From a virus: 64,000 bases of DNA. Both the position numbers and the translations under genes were made by a program. The DNA is taken from positions 1-64,000 of IMG/VR virus record IMGVR_UViG_3300034104_005002; one strand, 5' to 3'. Positions within the stretch are counted from its first letter, which is position 1. Every line of letters begins with the position of its first letter. Below the pieces are notes generated by a model. It had not been told where the DNA came from. It saw only the letters and a program-made list of their open reading frames with translations, and searched no databases. Positions 49,391 to 58,127 of this stretch are shown here, one piece after another.

Positions 49391-50557
49391 TCAATTTTTA
49401 GCTATCATTGAAGCCATTCTGAGATAACGATCCATTGAATTTGAGTAAGACTCAGGTGCAACAAATTCGGTATCTTCGGTTAGTACTTCAGAGTGAGCGA
49501 TTGGAGAGACATAATTCGCGGGGAAATAAGATTCCCGTAGAGTCTCTAGTTTTTCACGATAAAGATCTTCACCTTCAAACTCAACACTTTCGGCAAGTGA
49601 AGCGAGCTTTTCTTTCTGAGTTTCGGCTAGGCCCTCAGCAACATCATCAAAGATTCCATCAGCAACAGCCTCACAGAGACGCTTGCTAAGTTGAATATTT
49701 TTCTCAATTTGCTCGTTGAGTTTATCTTCCATTTCATCTAGTTTAGTCACCATGTTCTCAAGAACATCATATTTCTCATCAGGCATGGACACATAATGTT
49801 GCTCAAAAAGATTCTTGAGATTGACAAGGAATGACTCGGTGAGTTCTTCCTTGATTCCGCGAGTGATTACTAGCTGATTCTCATGCATCCACTCGTCTGC
49901 AACATATTCTAGGTAGGAATCAGCACGTTCCTGTAGTTCTTCGGCAATAGCCTGAACTTCTTCTTGAAGAGCCTGGGTATAGCTCTCTTCCAGAGATTCT
50001 TTGATCTCGGAGACTTTAGAACGAAGTGCGGCCTCAAAGATGGTCTTGGCCTTTTCTTTGAATTCTTCGGAAAGATCTTCGCCACCTACAAGAGCCTCGA
50101 CATCTTTATCAATGTCGAAGTCTTCTTTCATTTCATCTTCATCTTCGTCATCTTCTTTTTTCTTTTTCTTATCATGCTTTTCTTCATCTTCATCTTTTTC
50201 TTCATCATCTTCGCATGATTCCTCAGTTACGAGATCCTCTTCGTCATGCTCATCCTCTTCAGGAAGAGACATTTTTGACATTGCCACATCACCTTCTTGT
50301 GAACCTTTACGACCGCGAATAATCTCGGCAACTCGCTTAATGTTTGAAGCGGGATCCTTGAGTTTTGCGCTGTCGTCATCAGGCTTGGCATTTTCTGGAG
50401 TTGGGCCACCAAGATCTTCCCAGCTGCCTGTTTGACCATCAGGAATACCAGTGGTGAGTTTGGGCATTGGATCGCCTGGCTTGGCATTTGCATTCACCGC
50501 AGTCTTAGACTGGGGATTCTTTGCTTCCATTTCATCTAGTTGTTGCTTGCGAGCCAT
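49391..50557 (-). CDS. 22: Prohead scaffold protein, gp22-like
   Basis: Product of 388 aa, highly acidic and helical, with a long Glu/Asp/Lys run at residues about 105-145. Position between the protease (21) and capsid (23) genes and this composition identify the scaffold core. It is digested during maturation. AAGGAG site before the ATG. Confidence 0.85.
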   Translation of the reverse strand: MARKQQLDEMEAKNPQSKTAVNANAKPGDPMPKLTTGIPDGQTGSWEDLGGPTPENAKPDDDSAKLKDPASNIKRVAEIIRGRKGSQEGDVAMSKMSLPEEDEHDEEDLVTEESCEDDEEKDEDEEKHDKKKKKEDDEDEDEMKEDFDIDKDVEALVGGEDLSEEFKEKAKTIFEAALRSKVSEIKESLEESYTQALQEEVQAIAEELQERADSYLEYVADEWMHENQLVITRGIKEELTESFLVNLKNLFEQHYVSMPDEKYDVLENMVTKLDEMEDKLNEQIEKNIQLSKRLCEAVADGIFDDVAEGLAETQKEKLASLAESVEFEGEDLYREKLETLRESYFPANYVSPIAHSEVLTEDTEFVAPESYSNSMDRYLRMASMIAKN

Positions 50558-50595
50558 TTAAAAAGTCTCCTTAACAGTTGTATTTAATCTATTAT

Positions 50596-50602
50596 TATTT
50601 AG
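50596..50602 (-). promoter_or_regulatory. Late promoter-like CTAAATA
   Basis: 38 nt before gene 22. Confidence 0.45.
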
Positions 50603-50634
50603 AAAAGTTGACACTTTAATAGAGTTATTTAGCA

Positions 50635-51285
50635 TCAGAGCATGTTCAAGTAGTTCTCAAAATGCATAATCATACGCTCTTCACTCAATCTTTTGCTTAC
50701 TACGTCACGTTCAATCTTGTTTTTAATATTCATTGCGACATATTCTTGCTTTGCGGAGTCATAAATCCATTCTTTTCCTTCATAAATGCCATTGACAAAT
50801 GCGGCGGCACCAACAGAAGGATCATGAACAATGTCCACACAATTAATAACAAGATCCGGACCAACTACGGAATATCCTTCGTTAGTTTGTTTAACACTAC
50901 CCAGAGCCCGTGAACTGACTCCAAGAACTACCCCCTCATCAATCAGACCCTGAGCAATTTTACCCATTGGGGTGTTTAGAATTCGGGCCTTACCATAAAA
51001 ATAATTACCATTCTCTTTAAGAGAGGTAATCATATGAGATACTTTTGTTAGATCTACTCCTGGAATGGAATTATGATTAAGTTCACCTAGAGATCTTTTT
51101 GATTCAATAAAATTCTTAGTATAGGTATTCACTGCATCTCTAAGAATTTTCATTGGATATACTCGATTATTTCTATTTGGCTCATTGGCCATAAGAAAAT
51201 TTCCTTCAATACAAAGAGCCTTTTTACCGTTAATTTCTTCGGTAATGTATTTTACTGATTCTGCTTCTTCGATGATTAGTTTCAT
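50635..51285 (-). CDS. 21: Prohead protease, gp21-like
   Basis: Product of 216 aa. KRSLGELNHNSIP (catalytic-His region) and GVVLGVSSRALGSV (catalytic-Ser region) match the T4 gp21 / herpesvirus-type protease pattern. Cleaves scaffold and capsid pro-arm. Two bp after the 188-aa gene. Confidence 0.92.
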   Translation of the reverse strand: MKLIIEEAESVKYITEEINGKKALCIEGNFLMANEPNRNNRVYPMKILRDAVNTYTKNFIESKRSLGELNHNSIPGVDLTKVSHMITSLKENGNYFYGKARILNTPMGKIAQGLIDEGVVLGVSSRALGSVKQTNEGYSVVGPDLVINCVDIVHDPSVGAAAFVNGIYEGKEWIYDSAKQEYVAMNIKNKIERDVVSKRLSEERMIMHFENYLNML

Positions 51286-51287
51286 TT

Positions 51288-51854
51288 TTATGCCTCTGAT
51301 GCGATTTGAATTTCTGTAATATGAACTTTGTTGGGGCCAAAACCACCATCAAGAGCCGATACCTTAACGGCTTTCCTAATTTCTGCAGAATCAGTAGCCG
51401 TTATGACTCCAGTGACAGAAGATGTATTCCAGTCCAATGCAATACGAGTAGAATAATATCCACCAACACCGGATGATGTATAAATATTTGATACTCTTGC
51501 ATAATTAGTATTAATTCCAACTGGTTGAATCCCAGAAAGGCTCACATAATCATTGACCTCTACTGGAGAACCAGTTCCTTGTGGAAAGTCGATTAGTGTA
51601 TTAGTTCCAGTAATAACACCTACCACTCTTTGTGATGCTATGTTTTCTTTAAGGACTAAGGTTTCGGCCCTATCAATCCAAAGACTAGATATTGTATTAA
51701 TACCGACTGGTGTATATCCAACTTCAAGATAACAATCAGATTCGGCCCTGATTCTTAAATATCCACTTTTTAGAGAAATGGGATTACTAGTTTGTACACC
51801 GCTCAGGGGTAAAATAAGTGAATTCACTTCTTGTACTATTTTGAATGCAGCCAT
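51288..51854 (-). CDS. Virion protein upstream of the protease (188 aa)
   Basis: Starts MAAFKIVQEVNSLILPLSGVQ; beta-rich, with many Gly, Val, Ser and Thr. The position before gene 21 and a CTAAATA 22 nt upstream suggest a structural protein. No family named. Confidence 0.6.
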   Translation of the reverse strand: MAAFKIVQEVNSLILPLSGVQTSNPISLKSGYLRIRAESDCYLEVGYTPVGINTISSLWIDRAETLVLKENIASQRVVGVITGTNTLIDFPQGTGSPVEVNDYVSLSGIQPVGINTNYARVSNIYTSSGVGGYYSTRIALDWNTSSVTGVITATDSAEIRKAVKVSALDGGFGPNKVHITEIQIASEA

Positions 51855-51876
51855 GATTTCATTTAGGGTATAAACC

Positions 51877-51883
51877 TATTTAG
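51877..51883 (-). promoter_or_regulatory. Late promoter-like CTAAATA
   Basis: 22 nt before the 188-aa virion gene and just after the island terminator. Confidence 0.5.
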
Positions 51884-51896
51884 AAAAAATAGACAT

Positions 51897-51919
51897 TAAA
51901 AAGGTCCCTTAGGGGCCTG
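51897..51919 (-). terminator. Intrinsic terminator at the left edge of the GC-rich island
   Basis: Minus strand AGGCCCC/GGGACCT (one G-U) with a 3-nt loop and T5. Closes the leftward island transcript. Confidence 0.7.
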
Positions 51920-51990
51920 TCGTTTATAATTCAGGCATTTCAACCAGCGCCATATTCATGAGTATGGCCGCAGGGCTGTAGCTCAGCCCC

Positions 51991-52062
51991 CTACGGCTGC
52001 ACCAGATCAAACACCACCCAGCCGCAGACGACCGCGACGCCCAGCGCCACCGGTAGGGGCAC
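51991..52062 (-). CDS. Possible tiny membrane peptide (23 aa)
   Basis: GTG start; PLPVALGVAVVCGWVVFDL is one hydrophobic segment. Close to the preceding 50-aa frame. Weak support. Confidence 0.25.
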   Translation of the reverse strand: MPLPVALGVAVVCGWVVFDLVQP

Positions 52063-52067
52063 GGCAC

Positions 52068-52220
52068 TCAGCAGCCGTGCAACTGCAGCAGGCTGGCCAC
52101 CAGTGCAACGGCGGCGGTGAAGCGGATTAGGTGGGGCATGGGGTGGGCTCCAGCAGCACCGCAACGGCAACGCTGGCCGGGGGGTATCATCGCGGCGATC
52201 ATTGCGACATCACAGGTCAT
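52068..52220 (-). CDS. Possible small protein with C-terminal hydrophobic segment (50 aa)
   Basis: ATG 52220 overlaps the stop of the gene above it (ATGA). Cys-rich start, and FTAAVALVASLLQLHGC at the end. Could be real by coupling, but GC-rich DNA gives chance frames easily. Confidence 0.35.
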   Translation of the reverse strand: MTCDVAMIAAMIPPGQRCRCGAAGAHPMPHLIRFTAAVALVASLLQLHGC

Positions 52221-52996
52221 GGGATAGCAGCTCCGAACGCGTTGATTAGCGTGGTGACGCGGGCATTCAGCAGGGCGAGGTTGAGGGATTCGCCTATGCT
52301 GTAGAAGGCGAGGCGGGATGCTGACCTAGCGCTCGCAGCAGTATCCGAACCAAACACGCCAACATTTAGGCCCGTAGGAGTCTGCGAGACCCGCGAGTAA
52401 GTGGTGCTTGTGCCGCCGGTGCGGCCGACAAATGTCGAAGAACTGCTGCGACTGGCCCCCGTAAGGCCGGATGCAGGAGTCCCGATAACATTGTTGGTGT
52501 TGCCGTTTCGGCTTCTAAAAAACGTAGAGCTACTAGGAGTCTCATATCCTAATGTGTTCGCGCCTGAACTAAACTGCCCGGCACCTATCAAGTATGCCGT
52601 GGATGCCGCAAAACTGGTGGCATAAAACGACAAGTGGTAGTTGTCTTGCGGGTCAGCGTTGTCGGCCCTGTTGCTATTCAAATACTTCGTACTTCCATTC
52701 CCCACCAGCCCAGTCTTCCTGTTGTAATCCCCCGCCACAAAGTTAAAATTCGTCGGCGCAGGCCCCACCAACGGCACCAACGCACCATTCAGCGTGCGGG
52801 CGCCGGCCATGATGCAACTCGCCTTGATAGCGCTCCAGATGCCGTCCGCCTTGCACCCCACCACAAACGCCTCGATGGCAAGAGCCACAGCAGGTTCCAG
52901 TGTTTGGCCTTCTGCGTTGTGAACCCTTTCCAAGTAGTCCCTAGCATCAACATCCGCGATGTAGCCATAGAACGACGACGTAATAATCCAGCTCAT
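52217..52996 (-). CDS. Modular fibre-like protein 1 (259 aa)
   Basis: Paralogue set member. The conserved N-terminal block (about residues 40-115) has GCKADGIWSAIKASCIMAGA, LVPLVGPAPTNFNF and YNRKTGLVGNGSTKYL; the C-terminal block has RLAFYSIGESLNLALLNA and TLINAFGAAIP. The centre (about 120-220) is unlike its paralogues. This matches, from memory, a family in cyanophages and cyanobacteria of unknown function that looks like a lectin/concanavalin-like fibre domain. Adhesion is inference. Confidence 0.65.
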   Translation of the reverse strand: MSWIITSSFYGYIADVDARDYLERVHNAEGQTLEPAVALAIEAFVVGCKADGIWSAIKASCIMAGARTLNGALVPLVGPAPTNFNFVAGDYNRKTGLVGNGSTKYLNSNRADNADPQDNYHLSFYATSFAASTAYLIGAGQFSSGANTLGYETPSSSTFFRSRNGNTNNVIGTPASGLTGASRSSSSTFVGRTGGTSTTYSRVSQTPTGLNVGVFGSDTAASARSASRLAFYSIGESLNLALLNARVTTLINAFGAAIP

Positions 52997-53042
52997 CGCA
53001 CTATCCTCCGAAACTCATTAGTGGCAGTGTCTAGTGTGTAGG

Positions 53043-53846
53043 TCATGTGATAGCAGCTCCGAACGCGTTGATTAGTGTGGTGACGCGGGCGTCAAGTAGG
53101 GTGAGGTTTAGGCTTTCGCCTATGCTGTAGAAAGCTAGGCGGGCATTGGTATAAAAACCTGGAGACCCATTATTGTTGTAGGCAAAAATGAAGTAATTCA
53201 ATGGTGTTGTATTTGTAGACGTGTTTGCCTGTGTTGCTGTTTGGTTGTTGACAATCGTATTACTCTGCCCTGCCGTAGATCTGGAAATGCCCAATAAAGT
53301 TGAATTTTGAGGCACTGCCAAAATAATTTGAGCTGTAGATTGTAAGTAAAATCTTGAGGATTGACTGGATCCCAGTCCTACTAAGGATACAGTGGTAGTA
53401 GGGGCATTAAATAAGCCGATGTAACCACCTTGCGCGCTACCATGTGTTGACGCAAAAGATGACAAGTGGGCGTTGTTTAGCATCTCATTGGCGCTGCTCC
53501 TATTGCTATTCAGATATTTTGTACTCCCATTCCCCACCAACCCCGTCTTGCGGTTGTAATCCCCCGCCACAAAATTAAAATTCGTCGGCGCAGGCCCCAC
53601 CAGCGGCACCAACGCACCAGCCAGCGTGCGGGCACCGGCCATGATGCAGGAGGCTTTGATCGCTGGCCAGATGCCGTCCGCCTTGCAGCCTTTTACAAAA
53701 GTATGAATTGCCACCCGAACCTCAATCTCCAAGGGCTGACCATCTGCAATCTCGACCGCTGTGATGTATGCCGCAGCGTCAGGGTCGTCCAGGCCAATAT
53801 ACGTCCGGCGAAGTATTAACTTTCCTGGAGTGTAAATTGGGCTCAT
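53043..53846 (-). CDS. Modular fibre-like protein 2 (267 aa)
   Basis: N-terminal about 110 residues are identical to those of protein 3, encoded by a perfect DNA repeat. The central variable region differs (HLSSFASTHGSAQGGY..., many Asn, Thr and Gln), and the C-terminal block RLAFYSIGESLNLTLLDA is shared. Start overlaps the stop of protein 3 by 4 bp. Confidence 0.65.
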   Translation of the reverse strand: MSPIYTPGKLILRRTYIGLDDPDAAAYITAVEIADGQPLEIEVRVAIHTFVKGCKADGIWPAIKASCIMAGARTLAGALVPLVGPAPTNFNFVAGDYNRKTGLVGNGSTKYLNSNRSSANEMLNNAHLSSFASTHGSAQGGYIGLFNAPTTTVSLVGLGSSQSSRFYLQSTAQIILAVPQNSTLLGISRSTAGQSNTIVNNQTATQANTSTNTTPLNYFIFAYNNNGSPGFYTNARLAFYSIGESLNLTLLDARVTTLINAFGAAIT

Positions 53847-53906
53847 GGTATTACGACTGCGAATCTGTTGATTAGGGTGGTGATGCGGGCGTCGAGTAGG
53901 GCGAGG
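53572..53906. repeat. Direct repeat, copy A (about 335 bp)
   Basis: Identical by eye to 54333-54667 (spacing 761 bp). Covers the N-terminal half of one paralogue, the gene junction and the C-terminal end of the next. Confidence 0.85.
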
Positions 53907-54607
53907 TCTAGGGATTCGCCGATGGAGTAGTAGGCGAGGCGGTGAGCACTAAAAGCGTCTACGCCACGTCTTGAAAAAATAAATATATTTCCAGCGGATG
54001 GAGCTACTGACACTAACGTGTTAGCTGTTGAGCTTCCTCCTGCTCTAAACACAAAGCCTGCAGACGCAGATCTATTGGTGCCCTGAAAGCCGCCAGCGCC
54101 TGAGCCCGGTATTGCAAGACCTGTGCGGTTCCTGTTTGTACTGCGGCTTATCAAGTTAACACCGCCTGAATCCCCCCCGCCCATCATTGCCTGTGTTCCA
54201 CTATTAAAAGACACAAATACAGCGTTGTGGTTGTTATCCTGCGGGTCTGCATTATTTGCTCTGCCAGAGTCAATGGTCTTATTGCTCCCATTCCCCACCA
54301 ACCCCGTCTTCCTGTTGTAGTCACCAGCCACGAAATTAAAATTCGTCGGCGCAGGCCCCACCAGCGGCACCAACGCACCAGCCAGCGTGCGGGCACCGGC
54401 CATGATGCAGGAGGCTTTGATCGCTGGCCAGATGCCGTCCGCCTTGCAGCCTTTTACAAAAGTATGAATTGCCACCCGAACCTCAATCTCCAAGGGCTGA
54501 CCATCTGCAATCTCGACCGCTGTGATGTATGCCGCAGCGTCAGGGTCGTCCAGGCCAATATACGTCCGGCGAAGTATTAACTTTCCTGGAGTGTAAATTG
54601 GGCTCAT
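53843..54607 (-). CDS. Modular fibre-like protein 3 (254 aa)
   Basis: Shares its N-terminus with protein 2 and its C-terminal TTLINRFAVVIP with protein 4, so it looks like a recombinant of the two. Central region (AVFVSFNSGTQAMMGGGDSG...) unique. Coupled to protein 4 by a 4-bp overlap. Confidence 0.65.
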   Translation of the reverse strand: MSPIYTPGKLILRRTYIGLDDPDAAAYITAVEIADGQPLEIEVRVAIHTFVKGCKADGIWPAIKASCIMAGARTLAGALVPLVGPAPTNFNFVAGDYNRKTGLVGNGSNKTIDSGRANNADPQDNNHNAVFVSFNSGTQAMMGGGDSGGVNLISRSTNRNRTGLAIPGSGAGGFQGTNRSASAGFVFRAGGSSTANTLVSVAPSAGNIFIFSRRGVDAFSAHRLAYYSIGESLDLALLDARITTLINRFAVVIP

Positions 54608-54667
54608 GGTATTACGACTGCGAATCTGTTGATTAGGGTGGTGATGCGGGCGTCGAGTAGGGCGAGG
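54333..54667. repeat. Direct repeat, copy B (about 335 bp)
   Basis: Second copy of the repeat at 53572-53906, offset 761 bp. Confidence 0.85.
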
Positions 54668-55374
54668 TTTAGGGATTCGCCTATGGAGTAGAAGGCGAGG
54701 CGGGCGTCCGAATACTCAGTGATAGTTGCTCCTGAGCGCCTGTATACGAGAAGATTTTGGTTCAATGGGGTCTCCGAAGTTACCCCTGTAAAAGAAACAG
54801 TTTGGTCGTTTCTCCGAAGGTCAAATGTTGCAGATGAATTGCGAGACGCCCCGGCAAGACACGGGGCAACAACGGCAGCAGCAGTGCTGAATGCACTTCT
54901 GTTTACCGCAACTTGAACAGAATCAGTAATAAATGTCCGACCTGTTCCGGCTGCTGTCGCAACAAACGGTCGCCCACCACCGCTGCCAATTGAAACGGCA
55001 TAGGCAGCAACGTGCTTACTATCCCGAGGGTCAGCATTATTATTTCTATTGCTATCCAAATACTTCGTACTCCCATTCCCCACCAGCCCCGTCTTGCGGT
55101 TGTAATCCCCCGCCACAAAGTTAAAATTCGTCGGCGCAGCCCCCACCAGTGGCACCAACGCACCGGCCAGCGTGCGGGCACCAGCAAGGATGCAGCTTGC
55201 TTTGATCGCGTTCCAGATCCCATCAGCCTTACAGCCCCTAATAAACTCATCAATCGCCACCGCTACGGGGTATTCCAATCCCTGATTATCGGCCTCCTCT
55301 ACCCTTGTCAAATACGACTGAACATCAGGATCGGCAAATGTTGTTATGTAGCCTGGGCGCCATATCAACGTCAT
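54604..55374 (-). CDS. Modular fibre-like protein 4 (256 aa)
   Basis: N-terminus differs (MTLIWRPGYITTFADPD) but the shared block GCKADGIWNAIKASCILAGA and the C-terminal block are present. Central region unique. Coupled to the 134-aa gene by a 4-bp overlap. Confidence 0.65.
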   Translation of the reverse strand: MTLIWRPGYITTFADPDVQSYLTRVEEADNQGLEYPVAVAIDEFIRGCKADGIWNAIKASCILAGARTLAGALVPLVGAAPTNFNFVAGDYNRKTGLVGNGSTKYLDSNRNNNADPRDSKHVAAYAVSIGSGGGRPFVATAAGTGRTFITDSVQVAVNRSAFSTAAAVVAPCLAGASRNSSATFDLRRNDQTVSFTGVTSETPLNQNLLVYRRSGATITEYSDARLAFYSIGESLNLALLDARITTLINRFAVVIP

Positions 55375-55775
55375 CCGTCGCCACCTCCATCCGTCTGCAC
55401 CCAGGCCAGAGACTCGCGCTCGGGCGTTTCAGGATCATCTGCAGCAAACGTGCCGTCAGGGTTAATGGCCTGCACCACCGTCCACTCCTGCCCGCTGCCA
55501 TCAATCCATGTCTGACCGACAGTGAGTGCTGCAGGCCGCTCAGGCGGCGGCGCCCAGCCATACGGTGTCCCGTCCTGATTGAACTGCGGGTCAACCGCAC
55601 CGACGAAGTACGGCCCAACTTTGTAGATCTCGGCACGCTGGCGGATGATTTCCACCACGCTCGCCTTGAAATACTCCTCAGGCGTTGCCGCAGGCACCTT
55701 GCCCTGCACCAGACTGAACTCTGCCACCAGGGCCGGAAGCAGATAATCGGGAATCTCGACAGTGAATGAAGCCAT
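55371..55775 (-). CDS. Fibre-associated protein (134 aa)
   Basis: TVEIPDYLLPALVAEFSLV, then PEEYFKASVVEIIRQRAE, form a helical N-terminal half; the C-terminal half (QTWIDGSGQEWTVVQ) resembles a small carbohydrate-binding-type motif. Lies between the 232-aa fibre protein and the paralogue array. Role in attachment inferred. Confidence 0.55.
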   Translation of the reverse strand: MASFTVEIPDYLLPALVAEFSLVQGKVPAATPEEYFKASVVEIIRQRAEIYKVGPYFVGAVDPQFNQDGTPYGWAPPPERPAALTVGQTWIDGSGQEWTVVQAINPDGTFAADDPETPERESLAWVQTDGGGDG

Positions 55776-55789
55776 GGGTGGTGATCTCC

Positions 55790-56488
55790 TCAGTTAGTAG
55801 TGGCTTTTACTACTGCAAAAGCGATCACAACCGCTTCGCTCAGCGCCCCAGAAGTCACGTTCCGCACGGTGATCGTGGCCGAACCAGCAGCCGCTCGGGC
55901 ACCGAACATGTACGCCCCGGTCGTGCCGCCTGAAACGTGGTTGATGATGATCAGGTCGGTCGCCGTGATCTGGCTGTTGGTCAGCGTGAACGACACCGCC
56001 GTGTTGGCTGTCAGCTCAGCCGCATTCATCGTTACCTGCCCGCAGCGGGTGTCCAGCGTCACCCCAGTGCTCTTGCTGGTAGCCTGGGTCTGCGTGCCTC
56101 CAGCGCCGATCCCGTAGCCGAATGGCAGCGTGAACCGGGTGCCAGTCGTGGCATCGAAGATAGTGTTAGTGCCAACAAGAGCGCCGTTCAGGTTGTAGAG
56201 AACCTGCCCAGTAGAGCCGCCCACCAAGGCCACAGTCCCCGTCTGATCAGGGAATGAGATGGTGTTGTTCTTGGTCGGCGTTACACGCTGAATTATTGTA
56301 GTGAAGCTGCCGCCGTCATCAAGTTTGATGTCACCCGGAACCTGCAATTCACCAGTGATCCAGCGAAAACCGGAAACAGCACCGAAGGCGCCATCCAGGT
56401 TTAGCTGAATGTCGCCACTGTTTCCAGCAGGGTTGCCGCCGCCAGCCGCATCCAGGGTTCCAGTAAATGGGTTGAACTTATATTGCAT
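55790..56488 (-). CDS. Fibre-like structural protein (232 aa)
   Basis: Begins MQYKFNPFTGTLDAAGGGNP; repeats rich in Gly and Thr, beta-structured, with a C-terminal TITVRNVTSG segment. The N-terminal MQYKFNPFTGxLD form is common in tail-fibre-like proteins of cyanophages and prophages, as I recall. First gene of the island transcript; its start lies right at the composition change. Confidence 0.65.
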   Translation of the reverse strand: MQYKFNPFTGTLDAAGGGNPAGNSGDIQLNLDGAFGAVSGFRWITGELQVPGDIKLDDGGSFTTIIQRVTPTKNNTISFPDQTGTVALVGGSTGQVLYNLNGALVGTNTIFDATTGTRFTLPFGYGIGAGGTQTQATSKSTGVTLDTRCGQVTMNAAELTANTAVSFTLTNSQITATDLIIINHVSGGTTGAYMFGARAAAGSATITVRNVTSGALSEAVVIAFAVVKATTN

Positions 56489-56493
56489 AAAAA

Positions 56494-56829
56494 TCAGCTC
56501 CTAACGACCGAAATAAGGTTATTACTCCCATCATAAGAAAGAGTTAAAGTAGCAACACCGACATTATTAAAACTGTATGCAACACCAACTAAATTAGATC
56601 CCGAATATGCAAGGGATACTCTATTGTGGTTTGGAATATTTAGTCCAGAAATAACCGGAACTGGATTAGAAACGGTATTAGAAACTGTTACTACCCCGAC
56701 AGTTGTAGAACCACCTCCACTACCCCCAAATGAAGTAACTTGATTTCCGTCACTATCAACTACAGCAACTCCCTGAACAAGTTGTCCAGAATTTAATTTT
56801 ACTGAGGATTTTTTATCAAGAAGCGACAT
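56494..56829 (-). CDS. Small structural protein (111 aa)
   Basis: MSLLDKKSSVKLNSGQLVQGV...; Gly/Ser/Val-rich beta pattern with a GGSGGGST linker. AT-rich like the rest of the phage. CTAAATA is 34 nt upstream. Probably virion; exact part unknown. Confidence 0.6.
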   Translation of the reverse strand: MSLLDKKSSVKLNSGQLVQGVAVVDSDGNQVTSFGGSGGGSTTVGVVTVSNTVSNPVPVISGLNIPNHNRVSLAYSGSNLVGVAYSFNNVGVATLTLSYDGSNNLISVVRS

Positions 56830-56863
56830 TTTTAACGGGGTTTCTTTAGTTATTTATTAAAAC

Positions 56864-56870
56864 TATTTAG
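56864..56870 (-). promoter_or_regulatory. Late promoter-like CTAAATA
   Basis: 34 nt before the 111-aa gene. Confidence 0.45.
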
Positions 56871-58127
56871 TCAATAAATCTCTTTCCACCTCAAAGAAAC
56901 ACCAACATTTGTTGAATTAGAACCAATATTGGTAACTATTACAGAAAAAATCTCAGAATTGGTTGAATTATAATTCTGAGACAAGAAATTTTTCTTTGAT
57001 GTGGGGCCAGATTGAATGTTAGAAGAAGTTGCGGCTGGTTTATTTACATTTTGACTGTCACCAGAAGCATATCCACTCATAAAATCCTCAAATAGAGTTG
57101 TTCCAACTCCGGTTGCAGTTTGGTTGTATTCAACAACAGATTCGGGGTGTTCAGAAATCCAGGTCCCGGTTGTACTCAAACCCACGGCACTATTAATTTT
57201 TACTACCTCATACTTTATATTTGATCCAACACTAAAAACTGAAATATCCTCTAATTTTACCGTAGCTCTATTTGGATAACCTTTAAAAGAATTTTTAAGT
57301 TTAATTGCCAGAACAGGAACTGTTGATCCAACACCAACAGATCTTAAAGAAGTTGCATGAGAAAATTCTCTTCCAGCCTCTGTATAACCACCCTCACTCA
57401 TCACAGTAGAGCAAATTTGGATAAAAGACCCCCCAGCACCAACTTGAGTTCCAGTGTTTCTAATTTCACATCTTACTGGGAGATTGGGATTTGACATGTA
57501 AACGGTATCAACATTATTAGAATTATAAAATTCATGTGCAACAATATTCTTACCATCAAGACTAAATCCACAACGAACTCTACCAACACCAAGCCATTCA
57601 AAATCGGTAAAGAAAAGTTGAGTTTTTGTAATGTCTAAATCAAATCCAGAGACGCCACTTCCATCAAGTTGATCTTTGTTCCATTGAGATTGTGGAATTC
57701 TTCTTTCCGAATTACCAATACCGGCATTAACAAAAGAACGAATTACAAAATTAAGATTTCCATTTTGATCCTGTTCAAAATAAATTCCGTCCCTATCATC
57801 AAAATAACCGGTCCTCTTGATTACATTTTGTTGAGGTTGTCCAAAGTTAAAAGAGGAGTAAATCAATTGAGATTTACCTGGCATATAATGATGATATCTT
57901 TTTGTCTGATGAATTGTATAACCATTAGTAGAAATACCAGATTGAAGATTCGCGGCTGCCTGGTTGACGTTAAAAGTCAATGTGGCGCCGATTCCAGAAT
58001 AAACATCAATAAAATCTGGATCAATTGAATAAAGATGTTTATAATCACCTAGGGTAAATGGCTCAGAAACTCTTGCCCTACCAAAAGCATCATCTTGAGG
58101 TTTATATGGTTCATAAAGGTGTGACAT
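56871..58127 (-). CDS. Virion structural protein (418 aa)
   Basis: Begins MSHLYEPYKPQDDAFGRARV and has RYHHYMPGKSQLIYSSFNFG; conserved in T4-like cyanophages as a structural protein in my recollection. Beta-rich, no enzyme motif. One base from the next gene start. Confidence 0.75.
   Translation of the reverse strand: MSHLYEPYKPQDDAFGRARVSEPFTLGDYKHLYSIDPDFIDVYSGIGATLTFNVNQAAANLQSGISTNGYTIHQTKRYHHYMPGKSQLIYSSFNFGQPQQNVIKRTGYFDDRDGIYFEQDQNGNLNFVIRSFVNAGIGNSERRIPQSQWNKDQLDGSGVSGFDLDITKTQLFFTDFEWLGVGRVRCGFSLDGKNIVAHEFYNSNNVDTVYMSNPNLPVRCEIRNTGTQVGAGGSFIQICSTVMSEGGYTEAGREFSHATSLRSVGVGSTVPVLAIKLKNSFKGYPNRATVKLEDISVFSVGSNIKYEVVKINSAVGLSTTGTWISEHPESVVEYNQTATGVGTTLFEDFMSGYASGDSQNVNKPAATSSNIQSGPTSKKNFLSQNYNSTNSEIFSVIVTNIGSNSTNVGVSLRWKEIY

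Larger units (their letters stand above)
51950..56488. mobile_element. GC-rich island with modular fibre-like genes
   Basis: Base composition changes abruptly to clearly GC-rich near 51.95 kb and back near 56.49 kb, inside AT-rich virion genes. The island holds four tandem paralogues, a 134-aa and a 232-aa protein and tiny frames. No integrase, transposase or inverted ends seen. Most likely acquired from another phage or a cyanobacterium. Confidence 0.75.

Noticed and set aside
50001-50435. Plus-strand Ser-rich frame opposite gene 22
   Set aside because: A shadow of the acidic Glu/Asp codons of the scaffold protein.
54227-55253. Several long frames opposite or shifted against the fibre-like genes
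   Set aside because: GC-rich DNA leaves all frames open; these lack coupling, ribosome sites and family patterns.
51950-56488. Diversity-generating retroelement
   Set aside because: Variable centres suggested it, but no reverse transcriptase or template repeat is seen; the centres differ as whole blocks rather than at adenine positions.
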